Assembly: GCA_900547295.1 (NCBI GenBank)
Contig: URGK01000007.1
Span: 1-52,573, forward strand
Reading direction: 5' to 3'
Origin: an uncultured Eubacteriales bacterium
GTDB lineage: Bacteria; Bacillota; Clostridia; Peptostreptococcales; Anaerovoracaceae
DNA length: 52,573 bases
The number at the start of each line of letters is the position of its first letter. Positions within the stretch are counted from its first letter, which is position 1. Of the stretch, positions 34,440-43,576 are shown in pieces. The notes below the pieces were generated by a model, which had not been told where the DNA came from, made no database searches, and saw only the letters and a list, made by a program, of their open reading frames with translations. Made by a program: the position numbers and the translations under genes.

Positions 34440-36190
34440 TTAAGATGTTCAGACGACTTTTGGATTTTTCCGGAACGGAAAGAAAAAGATTGATTTTATC
34501 GTTTATCTTTCATATGTGCAATTCCGTGTTTGAGATGCTTCCTATTATGGCTGTACTTACCGTTCTGAAAGGAATCCTGCTATCACTATCAAACGGTTAC
34601 ATGCTGGTTGAAACAATATGGGAAGCCTTGGGAATTATGCTTTTAAGTATTTCAGGGCGTATTCTTTTTACAAATCTTTCCGCTGTAAAAAGAACCCTTG
34701 GAAGTTTTTCTATGTGTTCCAAATGGCGCATGGAACTTGGAGAAAAATTAAAACGCGTTCCTATGGGATATTTTAATGAGCATCGGCTTGGAGATATTAC
34801 AGCGGCAGTTACTACAACACTTGGAGATCTGGAAACCAATGCAGTTACCGTCATGGAAGCGGTAGCCGGAGGATTTATCCATGCCGCAGTGATAGGGATA
34901 TGGCTTTTGTTTTATGAATGGAAAATTGGAGTTTTAATGTTCATAGGGCTTTTTCTTTCCCTTTGTGTGTACGCAAAAACACAAAAAGCCGGTATGAAAT
35001 ATTCTCCGCGCAGACAAGCTGCACAGGCAGGACTTGTTGCAGGCATTTTAGAATATATACAAGGTATGTCCGTGGTCAAGGCATTCGGACTTGCCGACCG
35101 TTCGGATAAATCCGTAGACGCGGCAATCAATGAAAGCGCGGAGGCAAATATCGCTTTGGAAAAAGTTTTCTCCGGCTTGGCTTCCATCTTTCAAATGATA
35201 TTTAAATTTGCCAGATTTGCAATCCTTGTTGTTGCACCATACCTGCTTATGAATGGAGAAATAACTCCCGAAAAATGCCTGCTCCTTATTGTCGCAAGTT
35301 TCATGATTTATACGACTGTGGAGCTTGCAGGAAGTACGGCTGCCGTTGCAAGGGTTGTGGATGCTTCTTTAGACAGATTGGAAATGATATCCAATATGCC
35401 GCTTCTTGATGAAAAGGGAACAGATCTTGTTCCGAAAACATACGATATTACCGTTTCAAACGTTTCCTTTGCATATGAAGAAAAGGAAATTTTGCATAAT
35501 GTAAGCTTTTCTGTTCCTCAAGGTACGAGCTGTGCCATTGTAGGACCATCAGGCTCAGGAAAGACGACCCTTTGCAGTCTAATTGCACGGTTTTGGGATG
35601 TAAAAGACGGAGAAATTCTTTTAGGCGGCGTTAATGTCAAAGACTATACCTGTGACAGCCTTCTTAAAAATTTTTCCATCGTGTTTCAAAGGGTTTACCT
35701 TTTTGAAGATACTATTGAAAATAACATTCTTTTTGGAAAACCGCAGGCAACAAAAGAAGAAATGATTTCAGCGGCAAAAAAAGCATGCTGTCACGATTTC
35801 ATATCCGCACTTCCGGACGGATACCAAACAAGGATCGGAGAAGGAGGTGCAACCCTTTCCGGTGGTGAGAAGCAGCGAATCTCTATCGCACGAGCAATTT
35901 TGAAGGATGCACCTATTGTCATTTTAGATGAAGCTACGGCAAGTGTTGATCCTGAAAACGAACGGGAATTACAGCAGGCTATTGCAGAACTGACAAAAAA
36001 TAAAACACTTCTGATGATTGCTCACAGGTTGAATACAGTTCGAGAAGCAGATCAAATTCTTGTTCTTGAAAATGGACGAATTGTGCAAAGAGGAAAACAT
36101 CAGGAGCTGATACAGCAGGAAGGACTTTATCGACGATTTGTTGAAATTCGGGGAAATGCAATCGGATGGAAATTAGGAGGTCGAGAATGA
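34436..36190 (+). CDS. ABC transporter, fused permease-ATPase (YbtQ/IrtB-type partner)
   Basis: This is the second 584-residue half-transporter, with six transmembrane helices followed by an ATPase domain with Walker A GPSGSGKTT, canonical signature LSGGEKQR and Walker B VILDEATASVDPENE. It probably forms a heterodimer with the preceding protein, this subunit providing the intact signature motif. SD GGAGG and ATGA overlap on the 5' side; another 4-nt overlap leads to the following gene. Function as in its partner: probable metallophore uptake, multidrug export being the alternative. Confidence 0.88.
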   Translation: MIKMFRRLLDFSGTERKRLILSFIFHMCNSVFEMLPIMAVLTVLKGILLSLSNGYMLVETIWEALGIMLLSISGRILFTNLSAVKRTLGSFSMCSKWRMELGEKLKRVPMGYFNEHRLGDITAAVTTTLGDLETNAVTVMEAVAGGFIHAAVIGIWLLFYEWKIGVLMFIGLFLSLCVYAKTQKAGMKYSPRRQAAQAGLVAGILEYIQGMSVVKAFGLADRSDKSVDAAINESAEANIALEKVFSGLASIFQMIFKFARFAILVVAPYLLMNGEITPEKCLLLIVASFMIYTTVELAGSTAAVARVVDASLDRLEMISNMPLLDEKGTDLVPKTYDITVSNVSFAYEEKEILHNVSFSVPQGTSCAIVGPSGSGKTTLCSLIARFWDVKDGEILLGGVNVKDYTCDSLLKNFSIVFQRVYLFEDTIENNILFGKPQATKEEMISAAKKACCHDFISALPDGYQTRIGEGGATLSGGEKQRISIARAILKDAPIVILDEATASVDPENERELQQAIAELTKNKTLLMIAHRLNTVREADQILVLENGRIVQRGKHQELIQQEGLYRRFVEIRGNAIGWKLGGRE

Positions 36191-36774
36191 CATACAAAAA
36201 ATTTTACTTCGGAAAGTTAAATGCGCAGATATTAAAAAATATAGATGCGGAACATAAAACAAAAATGAAGCAGCTTATCAAAGAAATAAATCAAGGGTCG
36301 TGGACAGAAAAACAGAAAAAAAGGCAAAAAAGAAGCATCATTTCAAATATAGCCTTGTATCAATGTTTCATAGATAAAGGGCTTTCAAAAAACGAGGCGA
36401 AAGAATTGGTAAAAGAGTATTTATTTTATGTTGCCCAAAAGGCACATAAGCTTTTGAAAACATTTTTCCATATCCCCGATTTTTTCAGGATATTTCGTTT
36501 GTTTATGAAAAAAGGTATGTCGGGCGATGAAATATGGAAAAGCAGAATCCTATCGGATGACGGAAAATATTACCGTGTCGATGTGCTCAAATGTCTTTGG
36601 GCAGATACCTGCAAGTTTTTTGAATGCCCGGAGCTTTGTGAGATATTCTGTTTGTGTGATCATATCGTATTCGGAAGTATAAAGGGATTTGTATTTGAAA
36701 GAAGTCAAACATTGGGAACGAACGGTGAAAAATGCGACTTTTGCTTTATAAATAGGAAAGGGAAAATTAAATGA
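36187..36774 (+). CDS. L-2-amino-thiazoline-4-carboxylate hydrolase-like protein
   Basis: The 195-residue protein resembles the ATC-hydrolase family, best seen in the C-terminal pattern CDHIVFG, FVFERSQTLGTNGEKCDFCF. Characterised members open the thiazoline ring of 2-amino-thiazoline-4-carboxylate on the way to cysteine. Family members also occur beside NRPS or metallophore genes. Activity on a thiazoline-containing metallophore is an attractive but unproven idea here. The frame is open to 36166. The ATG at 36187 has GGAGG upstream and overlaps the ABC stop as ATGA. Confidence 0.75.
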   Translation: MTYKKFYFGKLNAQILKNIDAEHKTKMKQLIKEINQGSWTEKQKKRQKRSIISNIALYQCFIDKGLSKNEAKELVKEYLFYVAQKAHKLLKTFFHIPDFFRIFRLFMKKGMSGDEIWKSRILSDDGKYYRVDVLKCLWADTCKFFECPELCEIFCLCDHIVFGSIKGFVFERSQTLGTNGEKCDFCFINRKGKIK

Positions 36775-37511
36775 ATAAGGCTGAGGAAAAATGGCCCGGG
36801 GATGCCGAAAAAATGAAAATGTTTCTTCTTCAAGAAATAGAAGAAAGAGGTTCGGAATGAAGAGCTTTGTTAGAACGGTGTCTTGGAGATTGTCAAAAGG
36901 ACAAAATTTTAGATGTCGGATGTGGAACCGGATTTATTTCGCTGTTTCTTGCAAAAATTGGGTGTGATGTCATTGCAATAGACAATAATATCGCAATGCT
37001 CAAGGAAACCGAAAAAATATCTGAGGAGTTGGGATTTTCAAATAAAATAACTTTTATGCTTAAAGACACAGAGCTAGTGGGTTTTCCCGATAATATCTTT
37101 GATGCAGTCGTCTCAAGATATGCCTTTTGGTTATTTAATAATCCGAAAAAAGTTTATGCACAATGGTACAGAATTTTGAAAACCGGAGGTTGTATGCTGA
37201 ACTTAGATGCAAATTGGCTTTTCCCTTTTTGGGGAAAAGAACAGGCAAAACTCTTTCAGTCAGATGAAAATATTTTAACAAAACGCTACGGCAAATTTCA
37301 GGATTATTATCATGATACAGACATGATGGACGAATTGAAAAAATCACCTTTAAGTTATGGAAAACGCCCGGAATAGGATTTGGAAATATGCAGAGAAATA
37401 GGTTTTAAGAACATTGAAACAGAGATGCTGTCACAGGAAAAGTATTGGAATTCCTTTATGGCACGCAGGTATCGCACGATGCCGACCTTTATCATCAAAG
37501 CTCAAAAGTAA
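36771..37511 (+). pseudogene. SAM-dependent methyltransferase, broken by two in-frame stop codons
   Basis: From the ATG overlapping the previous stop (ATGA), one frame runs 246 codons to TAA at 37509-37511. It is interrupted by TGA at 36858-36860 and TAG at 37374-37376. The middle part has the class I methyltransferase fold: ILDVGCGTGFISLFLAKIG (motif I), VIAIDNNIAML, DAVVSRYAFWLF and RILKTGGCMLNLD. The contexts RGSE-stop-RALLERCL and KRPE-stop-DLEICREIGF both fit loss of a Trp codon by a G-to-A change. The tail EKYWNSFMARRYRTMPTFIIKA is preserved. The gene is probably inactive, unless the central ORF (36867-37376) is still translated. Confidence 0.85.
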
Positions 37512-37530
37512 TATTTACGGAGGAAAATAA

Positions 37531-38139
37531 ATGAAAAAAAATAAAACATTAAAATGGGAAATTAAAGATGTCATTGCGGTTGCTTTGTTGAGTCTCTTTC
37601 TCATTCTCATCCAGTTTATTGTGAATATGATATGCATGACCAATCATTTTGTCAGTATGGTTTTATCAGTTGGTTTTACCATGTTCTTATGTGCACCTGT
37701 CTATTATCTGCTTTTGTGCCGGGTAAGGAAGCACTTTGTTATCCTTGTTTATATGAGTATCGTCGGTATGATTTATATGTTGATGGGGAACTGGTATCTT
37801 TTACCGTACTTTGTTGCAGTTGGTATGATATGCGAAGCAATCTTGTGGAAAGATTGCTCTGAAAGGAATCCAAAACAAATTATAGCATCGTGGACTGTTG
37901 CCAGTCTTTTATATAACGGTGTCAATTTACTTCCGATTTGGTTCTTTTGGGAAACTTATTACAGCTTTGCAAAAAGCAGTGGCATGGATCAAAGATATAT
38001 AGACTCATATATCAGCTACTATAAGACTCCCGGATGGATTATATTCATTGTTATCTTTACCGCGATATGTGGTCTTGCGGGTGGTCTAGTAGGTAAAAAA
38101 ATTATGGGAAAACATTTCAAAAAAGCGGGACTTCTATAA
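37531..38139 (+). CDS. ECF transporter S component (MptD family), second copy
   Basis: This 202-residue membrane protein with about six hydrophobic segments is paralogous to the S component at 29928. It shares the C-terminal pattern GGLVGKKIMGKHFKKAGLL. SD ACGGAGGA precedes the ATG, and the stop overlaps the next start by 1 nt. It presumably recognises a second or variant substrate and works with the second T and ATPase genes that follow. Confidence 0.82.
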   Translation: MKKNKTLKWEIKDVIAVALLSLFLILIQFIVNMICMTNHFVSMVLSVGFTMFLCAPVYYLLLCRVRKHFVILVYMSIVGMIYMLMGNWYLLPYFVAVGMICEAILWKDCSERNPKQIIASWTVASLLYNGVNLLPIWFFWETYYSFAKSSGMDQRYIDSYISYYKTPGWIIFIVIFTAICGLAGGLVGKKIMGKHFKKAGLL

Positions 38140-38834
38140 TGAGAAAAATTTCTTTTGCTGTCATAACTAAAATATGGGGATTCATTTGTGTACTAATAGC
38201 TATTTATATGGGAAAAGATGTAATTTTCGGCTGCAGCCTTACAATTGCCGCTTTTTTATATTTAGGTATACAAGGGAAATGGAGAATCGTATTTGATTAC
38301 GGTATATTCTATATCTTATTGGGAATTTTACTCTACGCCATACAACACTTCGGACTTCATATGCTGATTTTTTCGGAGTTTTATGTGCTGATGTTTTGGA
38401 ATCTTTCTCCTGCTTTCTTGGTCTCATGGGATTTGATTACAACACCGCCCGGAAAGATTTCGGCATTCCTAAGTTCCATTCACCTTCCTACATCCGTTAT
38501 TTTGGGTGTCCTTGTAGTATTTAGATTCTTCCCTACCATGAAATCGGAGTTAAGAAGTGTGTATCTATCTATGAAAAACAGAAACTTGACAGGTATTAAA
38601 CAGATATTGAAAGCACCCGCAAAGACATGTGAATATGTGCTGATTCCCCTACTCGTCAGAATCTTGATGATAGCAGATCAGCTTTCCGTTTCAGCTATCG
38701 CAAGAGGTGGGGAATCACCGGGGAAAAGAAGTAGCTACTATGAGAGCAAGGTTGAAATAACAGATATATTTGCCATGCTTTTATGGTTCGCTTTGATATC
38801 GGGTTATTTATGTATAGGAGGCATAAGAATATGA
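38139..38834 (+). CDS. ECF transporter T component, second copy
   Basis: The 231-residue EcfT-like permease has the coupling region FRFFPTMKSELRSVYLSMKNRN and ISVSAIARGGESPGKRS-like sequence (LSVSAIARGG). Its first coupling motif reads MKNRN rather than the usual LRG, while the second (ARG) is kept. Its ATG overlaps the S-component stop, and its stop overlaps the ATPase start (ATGA). Best reading: dedicated T subunit of the second ECF module. Confidence 0.83.
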   Translation: MRKISFAVITKIWGFICVLIAIYMGKDVIFGCSLTIAAFLYLGIQGKWRIVFDYGIFYILLGILLYAIQHFGLHMLIFSEFYVLMFWNLSPAFLVSWDLITTPPGKISAFLSSIHLPTSVILGVLVVFRFFPTMKSELRSVYLSMKNRNLTGIKQILKAPAKTCEYVLIPLLVRILMIADQLSVSAIARGGESPGKRSSYYESKVEITDIFAMLLWFALISGYLCIGGIRI

Positions 38835-40222
38835 TCGACTTACAGAATGTTTCTTTTCAGTATGCTGATAGCAACTATGGTGTGACGAATATAAATTTAG
38901 CGATAAAAGCCGGTGAATGTGTGGTTTTGACAGGGAAATCAGGATGTGGAAAAACGACAATTACAAGACTTATAAACGGTCTTGCTCCAAAATATTACAA
39001 AGGAACAAAAAAAGGCAGTATACGAATTGCAGGAAAAGATATTGAAATGATGCCGTCCTATGATATCAGTAAAACTGTCGGCAGCATATTTCAAGATCCG
39101 CAAAGACAATTCTTTTCGTCAGAGCTTGAGGGTGAAATAGCATTTGGCTGTGAAAATTATGGTTTCTCAAAATTTGAAATTCAAAAAAGAACAAAGGATG
39201 CTATTCATAAGATGAGATTGGAAAGCATAGGCAAGATTTCCTTGGATTTGCTTTCAAGTGGTGAAAAACAACGAGCAGCAGTAGCTTCTGTATATGCAAT
39301 GCATCCGGAGGTTTTTGTGTTTGATGAGCCGACTGCAAATATGGACAAAGACGGCATCATTCAAATGAAAAACATCCTTATACAGTTAAAGAAAGCAGGA
39401 TACACATTGCTGATTGCCGAGCATCGTCTCAGTTGGACAGAAGAGCTTGCCGACAGGTATTTATATATGGAAGACGGACAGATACAGCAGGAATATTCTT
39501 CTTTAGAATTTAGTACAATGAATGACTTGGAACGCATTTCAAAGGGACTTCGCCGTATTAAAAATAGACCTTTTATAAAACAGATTGCCCCACCCCGAAC
39601 GGACAATATTGCAATACAAGGAGAAAGGATATCTCTTAAGAAAAATAAAAAACAAATATTAAAAAACGTGGATATTTTTGCTAATGAGAAAAGTGTTACT
39701 GCCATCACAGGCAACAATGGTGCGGGAAAAACCAGTTTAGCTCTAATTTTAAGCGGACTTGAAAAATTAACAGAAGGTAATGTTTATATTCATGGTGAGA
39801 AAGCGGGACACAGAGAACTTCGCAAACATACCTATTACTGCTCAAATGACACGGGGACACAATTTTTTACAGAAAGCGTTTCAAAAGAACTTTTGATTGG
39901 AACAAAATATGATGCAGAGAATTTAGAAAATGCAAAAAAATTGCTTAAGGATATGTGTCTATACGAATATAAAGATTCTCATCCTGCTTCATTGTCAGGA
40001 GGACAAAAACAAAGACTCGCAGTATGCTGTGCACTGTTATCAGGTAAAAATATTTTAATACTTGACGAACCGACCAGTGGATTAGATGTCGAAAATATGT
40101 TTTTGGTTGCAAGGGAACTAAAAAAGGCTGCGGAAAAAGAAAAAACCATTTTTGTAATCACTCATGATGAGGAATTTATGGATGCTTGCTGTGAATACAG
40201 AATAAATATAGATAAAACATAA
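38831..40222 (+). CDS. ECF transporter ATPase, two fused ABC domains, second copy
   Basis: The 463-residue duplicated ATPase has domain 1 with GKSGCGKTT, LSSGEKQR and VFDEPTANMD, and domain 2 with GNNGAGKTS, LSGGQKQR and ILDEPTSGLD. The frame is open to 38783, but AGGAGG at 38818-38823 identifies the ATG at 38831, overlapping the T gene by 4 nt. It is paralogous to the ATPase at 31226 but clearly diverged. Two complete ECF modules in one cluster suggest an old duplication or assembly from two sources. Confidence 0.92.
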   Translation: MIDLQNVSFQYADSNYGVTNINLAIKAGECVVLTGKSGCGKTTITRLINGLAPKYYKGTKKGSIRIAGKDIEMMPSYDISKTVGSIFQDPQRQFFSSELEGEIAFGCENYGFSKFEIQKRTKDAIHKMRLESIGKISLDLLSSGEKQRAAVASVYAMHPEVFVFDEPTANMDKDGIIQMKNILIQLKKAGYTLLIAEHRLSWTEELADRYLYMEDGQIQQEYSSLEFSTMNDLERISKGLRRIKNRPFIKQIAPPRTDNIAIQGERISLKKNKKQILKNVDIFANEKSVTAITGNNGAGKTSLALILSGLEKLTEGNVYIHGEKAGHRELRKHTYYCSNDTGTQFFTESVSKELLIGTKYDAENLENAKKLLKDMCLYEYKDSHPASLSGGQKQRLAVCCALLSGKNILILDEPTSGLDVENMFLVARELKKAAEKEKTIFVITHDEEFMDACCEYRINIDKT

Positions 40223-40248
40223 AAATAAAAGACAAGGAGGGTCTTATA

Positions 40249-40494
40249 ATGGATGTTCGTGTGCATATTCCGGCCACTAACACACAAGGGAAAATAGCAT
40301 TTTTGTTCAGCTTAGGAACTTATATATCAACCACATTATTATTTTTAACATTACTGATTATATGCATCATTTCAACACTACAAAGGCGGAAGAAATGTAC
40401 GCAGCATCATATGTATCTATATATTTGTGGAGCTATGCTTGGGGTTTCTGGAATTACGGTAGATATGCTTACAAATATACAGATGCTTTTGTAA
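40249..40494 (+). CDS. Truncated small membrane protein, tail created by junction with integrase remnant
   Basis: A strong SD (AAGGAGGG) precedes the ATG, and residues 1-48 include one clear transmembrane helix (STTLLFLTLLIICIIS). The family is not recognised. From 40458 at the latest the DNA encodes, in another frame, the conserved start region of a Tn916-type integrase, so the last dozen or so residues are out-of-frame read-through. The ORF is thus the 5' part of a gene fused to foreign sequence. It follows the second ECF ATPase by 26 nt and is probably cotranscribed. Confidence 0.5.
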   Translation: MDVRVHIPATNTQGKIAFLFSLGTYISTTLLFLTLLIICIISTLQRRKKCTQHHMYLYICGAMLGVSGITVDMLTNIQMLL

Positions 40495-41581
40495 AAACAC
40501 CATTTGTGTACGCATGAAAATTAGTTCCTACGGATAAGACACCGATAGGAAAACGTGAGGATAAATCCCTGCGTGAAAAGTCAAGGAGATACAAAAATAC
40601 CTTGATGACGGGATTGACCCTGTGGGAAAGAAAATGACCGTATGCCAGCTTTATGAAAAACACATACGAAACCGTGCAAATGTAAGGCATAGCACAAAGC
40701 AGGTATGAAAGCAGCTTATGAAAATACTTGAGGAAGATACGATTGGAGCATGCAGCATTGAGAATGTGAAAATGCCTGATGCAAAGGAATGGGCTTTACG
40801 AATGAAAGAAAAAGGCTATTCTTTCAAAACTATCAGCAGTTACAAGCGTTCTCTAAAGGCAGCTTTTTACACCGCCATTCAGGATGACTGTATCAGGAAA
40901 AATCCTTTCGACTTTCACATCAATACAGTCATTGAGGATGACACCGAGCTGAAAATTCCTCTTTCGCCCATGCAAGAAGAAAGCCTGCTTTCCTTTGTGA
41001 AAAGCGATAAGGTCTATTGCAAGTATTATGATGAGCTTATCATTCTGCTTGGAACAGGGCTTCGCATCTCCGAGTTTTGCGGATTGACGGACAGAGATAT
41101 TGATTTTGAAAATCGGACAATCAATGTGAATCATCAGCTTCAATACTCTGGTAAAAAGTCCTACCGCATCGAAACACCGAAAACGGACAACGGTATTCGT
41201 AAAATTCCAATGAGCGACCGTGTGCTTGAAGCCTTACAGAGAGTGCTGCAGAACAGAAAAAGCCGTGGTTTTATGGTTGACGGTTATATAGGCTTCCTAT
41301 TTCTTACAAGAAACGAAACACCGAAAGTGTGTAACGGTTATGATATTATGTTTCGCAGACTTGTATAAAAGTACAACAAGAGCCATGAAGATGTTTTGCC
41401 GGCGATAACAACGCCTCATACCCTGCGACGCACATTCTGTACAAATATGGCAAATGCGAGAATGAATCCGAAAGCCTTACAGCATCTTATGAGACACGCT
41501 AACATTACGATGACCCTGAACTATTACGCACACGCCACCTTTGACAGCGCACAGGCGGAATTTTTCGGGCTGGCGGCTTAA
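40458..41581 (+). pseudogene. Decayed Tn916-type tyrosine integrase
   Basis: Pieced together, the sequence aligns from memory to Tn916 Int over nearly its whole length: GRYAYKYTDAF, KLVPTDKTPIGKR, YLDDGIDPVGKKMTVCQLYEKH, DAKEWALRMKEKGYSFKT, LGTGLRISEFCGLTDRDIDFENR, PHTLRRTFCTNMANARMNPKALQ and the catalytic TLNYYAHATFDSA. It is disabled by TGA at 40515-40517 (a Trp position in Tn916), a 1-nt deletion near 40580, TGA at 40706-40708 and TAA at 41366-41368. The largest open parts are 40718-41368 and 41396-41581. No excisionase or transfer genes are visible. It marks the right side of the AT-rich island. Confidence 0.92.
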
Positions 41582-41827
41582 AGGGAAATAGATGTTTTAC
41601 TACTTCGTTACTACCTTTCAAAGCAAAAACATAAGCAGTTTTAAGAAAATATGTGAGTATCTCCCGATACACAAAATGCCGGAAATGCCTGTAAAGACAG
41701 GCTATACCGGCATATAAGAACTTTTGAAAAGTTAGTCAAAAATTGTATTAGAGTTTTTTAAAAAATGTGTAACGAAATAGGGTAAAATATCATTAACGTT
41801 ATAGATAGGAAAAAAGGAGGGGATTTT
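41582..41827. other. Intergenic region after integrase remnant
   Basis: This is AT-rich non-coding sequence. A hairpin GCCGGAAATGCC...GGCTATACCGGC lies at about 41679-41711. TAAAAT at 41783-41788 could be a -10 for the downstream gene but lacks a good -35. I saw no direct repeat that would define the attachment sites of the former element. Confidence 0.4.
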
Positions 41828-42034
41828 ATGAACGGCAAAGGTGTTTTAAACACATTAAAAAACAGATTTTTAAACAGTATCTACAGACACGATCCTCTTG
41901 GAAAAGGGAAGATAGGCAAGGTTATCGGTGCGCTGCTTATAATTGATTTCATTTTATTTGTTATCCTGCTTTTCACAGACGTCATTATTCCGTACTGGAA
42001 CGGTGATTTCCCTTCGTACAGATTAGGGCTGTAA
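41828..42034 (+). CDS. Small single-pass membrane protein, unknown
   Basis: The 68-residue protein has a basic N-terminus and one strong transmembrane helix (residues about 33-53, IGALLIIDFILFVILLFTDVII). SD AAGGAGGGG lies 6 nt before the ATG. It is 58 nt upstream of the anti-sigma/sigma operon and on the same strand, so it may belong to that unit. No family recognised. Confidence 0.65.
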   Translation: MNGKGVLNTLKNRFLNSIYRHDPLGKGKIGKVIGALLIIDFILFVILLFTDVIIPYWNGDFPSYRLGL

Positions 42035-42092
42035 CTGATTGAGAGATTAATAAAGCAGATTGATTTCTGCTGATTTTGAAAGGAGTGCCGGA

Positions 42093-43094
42093 ATGAGTCA
42101 CAGACTGCCATGCGAATTTATACAGGATATGCTTCCGTTATATATAGACGGGATTGCAGGCAGAGCTTCAGATGAGGCAATAAGAGAGCATATTGCAGGC
42201 TGCAGCGAATGCCGGGAAATGCTGGAGCAGATGCAGCAGGCAAAGGAGCTGCAGGAGGCGCTTGACAGGCAGCAGGAAATTCGCGATATAGACTACATGA
42301 AAAAGGTCAGGGCAGCAAACAGAAGAAGCAATGTTGTTCTGGTAATTATACTGGCTGTAATGCTGCTTGTTCCGCTGTATTTTGCAATAGCGGTAAGCAG
42401 CCCGGTTAATGTTATTCCGGGGCGGGAGTCTGTGACCGTCTGGAGCGACAGGGACAGATCGGGGTTCGAATATGACGGGAAAGAATACATACTTTATGAG
42501 GGATATGCCGACGGCATATTTGAAATTTCGCATTTGCGTGAATATATGGGGCAATATCCGGCCTTTAACATAAAGGAAAAATCGGGGCTGCTGCGAAAGC
42601 TGTTTGATAGTGAGATTAAGTCGGTTATGTACAGAGAAAGCTCCGGCACAGGCTGTACTGTATATATCTGCGATGATACAGGAAAGATGTACTGCAGCAG
42701 AGCAGATAAGGCGGCGCTGGACAGTTACTATTCCGATGTGTCAAACTATCAATGGCAGATTATGGCCGAAGAAAACGGCGCCTTCGGAGTAGATGTTGAA
42801 TTTACCGGGACAGAGCTTGAGGAGCTTGCTTCTCTCAGCGCAGATATGGCCGACTGTGAAATAAGGGATGATGCATGCAGAGCTGAGCTTTCGAGAATAA
42901 GCAATGACTGGCTGGGATTTTCAAGTATAGAGCTTTTGCAGAAGAACGGCGCATGGTACTGGAGCTCTCACCCGGCGGACAGACCGGTGGTATCGCAGGG
43001 CTGCAGATATATGAGATGCTGTCTCCTGCCAGACAGTATAAATGATAAGATTAATAAAGCATACAAAAAGTCTGTAGCGGGAGGTGCATTATGA
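42093..43094 (+). CDS. Zinc-finger anti-sigma-factor-like membrane protein (333 aa)
   Basis: The N-terminus has the cytoplasmic zf-HC2 anti-sigma fold: CEFIQDMLPLYIDG, then HIAGCSECREML (HxxxCxxC zinc ligands). A coiled-coil-like stretch, one transmembrane helix (about residues 84-106) and a 220-residue extracytoplasmic sensor part of unknown fold follow. The frame opens at 42060, but AAAGGAG identifies the ATG at 42093. The stop overlaps the sigma-factor start (ATGA), so it is probably the negative regulator of that sigma factor. Confidence 0.83.
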   Translation: MSHRLPCEFIQDMLPLYIDGIAGRASDEAIREHIAGCSECREMLEQMQQAKELQEALDRQQEIRDIDYMKKVRAANRRSNVVLVIILAVMLLVPLYFAIAVSSPVNVIPGRESVTVWSDRDRSGFEYDGKEYILYEGYADGIFEISHLREYMGQYPAFNIKEKSGLLRKLFDSEIKSVMYRESSGTGCTVYICDDTGKMYCSRADKAALDSYYSDVSNYQWQIMAEENGAFGVDVEFTGTELEELASLSADMADCEIRDDACRAELSRISNDWLGFSSIELLQKNGAWYWSSHPADRPVVSQGCRYMRCCLLPDSINDKINKAYKKSVAGGAL

Positions 43095-43576
43095 AAACCT
43101 CAATGGACCGCATATACAGACAGCACGCAGAGTCGGTGTATAAATATCTTCTTTCCCTTACAAATGATAGCGCGCTTTCGGAAGAGCTGACACAGGAAAC
43201 CTTTTATCAGGCAGTCAAAAGCATTAAGAAATATGACGGCTCATGCTCTGTGCTTACATGGCTCTGTTCGATTGCCAAGCATCAGCTTTATGCACACAGA
43301 AGAAAACACAGAGAAACCTGTGATATATGCGAGGTTGAATTAAAGGCTCTTGATAATGTGGAGGAAACGTTTTTTTCCGGGGAGAAAAGAATTGAGCTGC
43401 TGCAGGCAATTCACAGACTGCCGGAGCAGACAAGAGAGGTTGTGCACCTGAGACTTTTCGGGAATTTTTCTTTCAGAGAAATAGGAAACATAACAGGCAG
43501 AAACGAAAACTGGGCCAGAGTTACCTATTACAGAGGCGTTGTAAAGCTCAGAGGGGAGGTAAGGGAAGATGACTAG
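43091..43576 (+). CDS. ECF-type RNA polymerase sigma factor
   Basis: The 161-residue sigma-70 family protein has region 2 (YRQHAESVYKYLLSLTNDSALSEELTQETF and the promoter-melting SCSVLTWLCSIAKH) and region 4 (LPEQTREVVHLRLFGNFSFREIGNITGRNENWARVTYYRG). It is translationally coupled to the upstream anti-sigma gene (4-nt overlap) and overlaps the downstream one by 8 nt. The stimulus is unknown. Autoregulation of the operon is usual, but I could not identify a confident ECF promoter. Confidence 0.93.
   Translation: MKTSMDRIYRQHAESVYKYLLSLTNDSALSEELTQETFYQAVKSIKKYDGSCSVLTWLCSIAKHQLYAHRRKHRETCDICEVELKALDNVEETFFSGEKRIELLQAIHRLPEQTREVVHLRLFGNFSFREIGNITGRNENWARVTYYRGVVKLRGEVREDD

Noticed and set aside
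36858..37376. Possible recoding of TGA (selenocysteine or Trp) or TAG (pyrrolysine) in the methyltransferase
   Set aside because: TGA and TAG terminate normal genes nearby, no SECIS-like or pyl context is seen, and two different stops at apparent Trp positions fit ordinary decay better.
29060..41780. Search for direct-repeat attachment sites bounding the AT-rich island
   Set aside because: No convincing repeat pair was found by eye near 29.0 kb and 41.6 kb, so the exact boundaries are not claimed.
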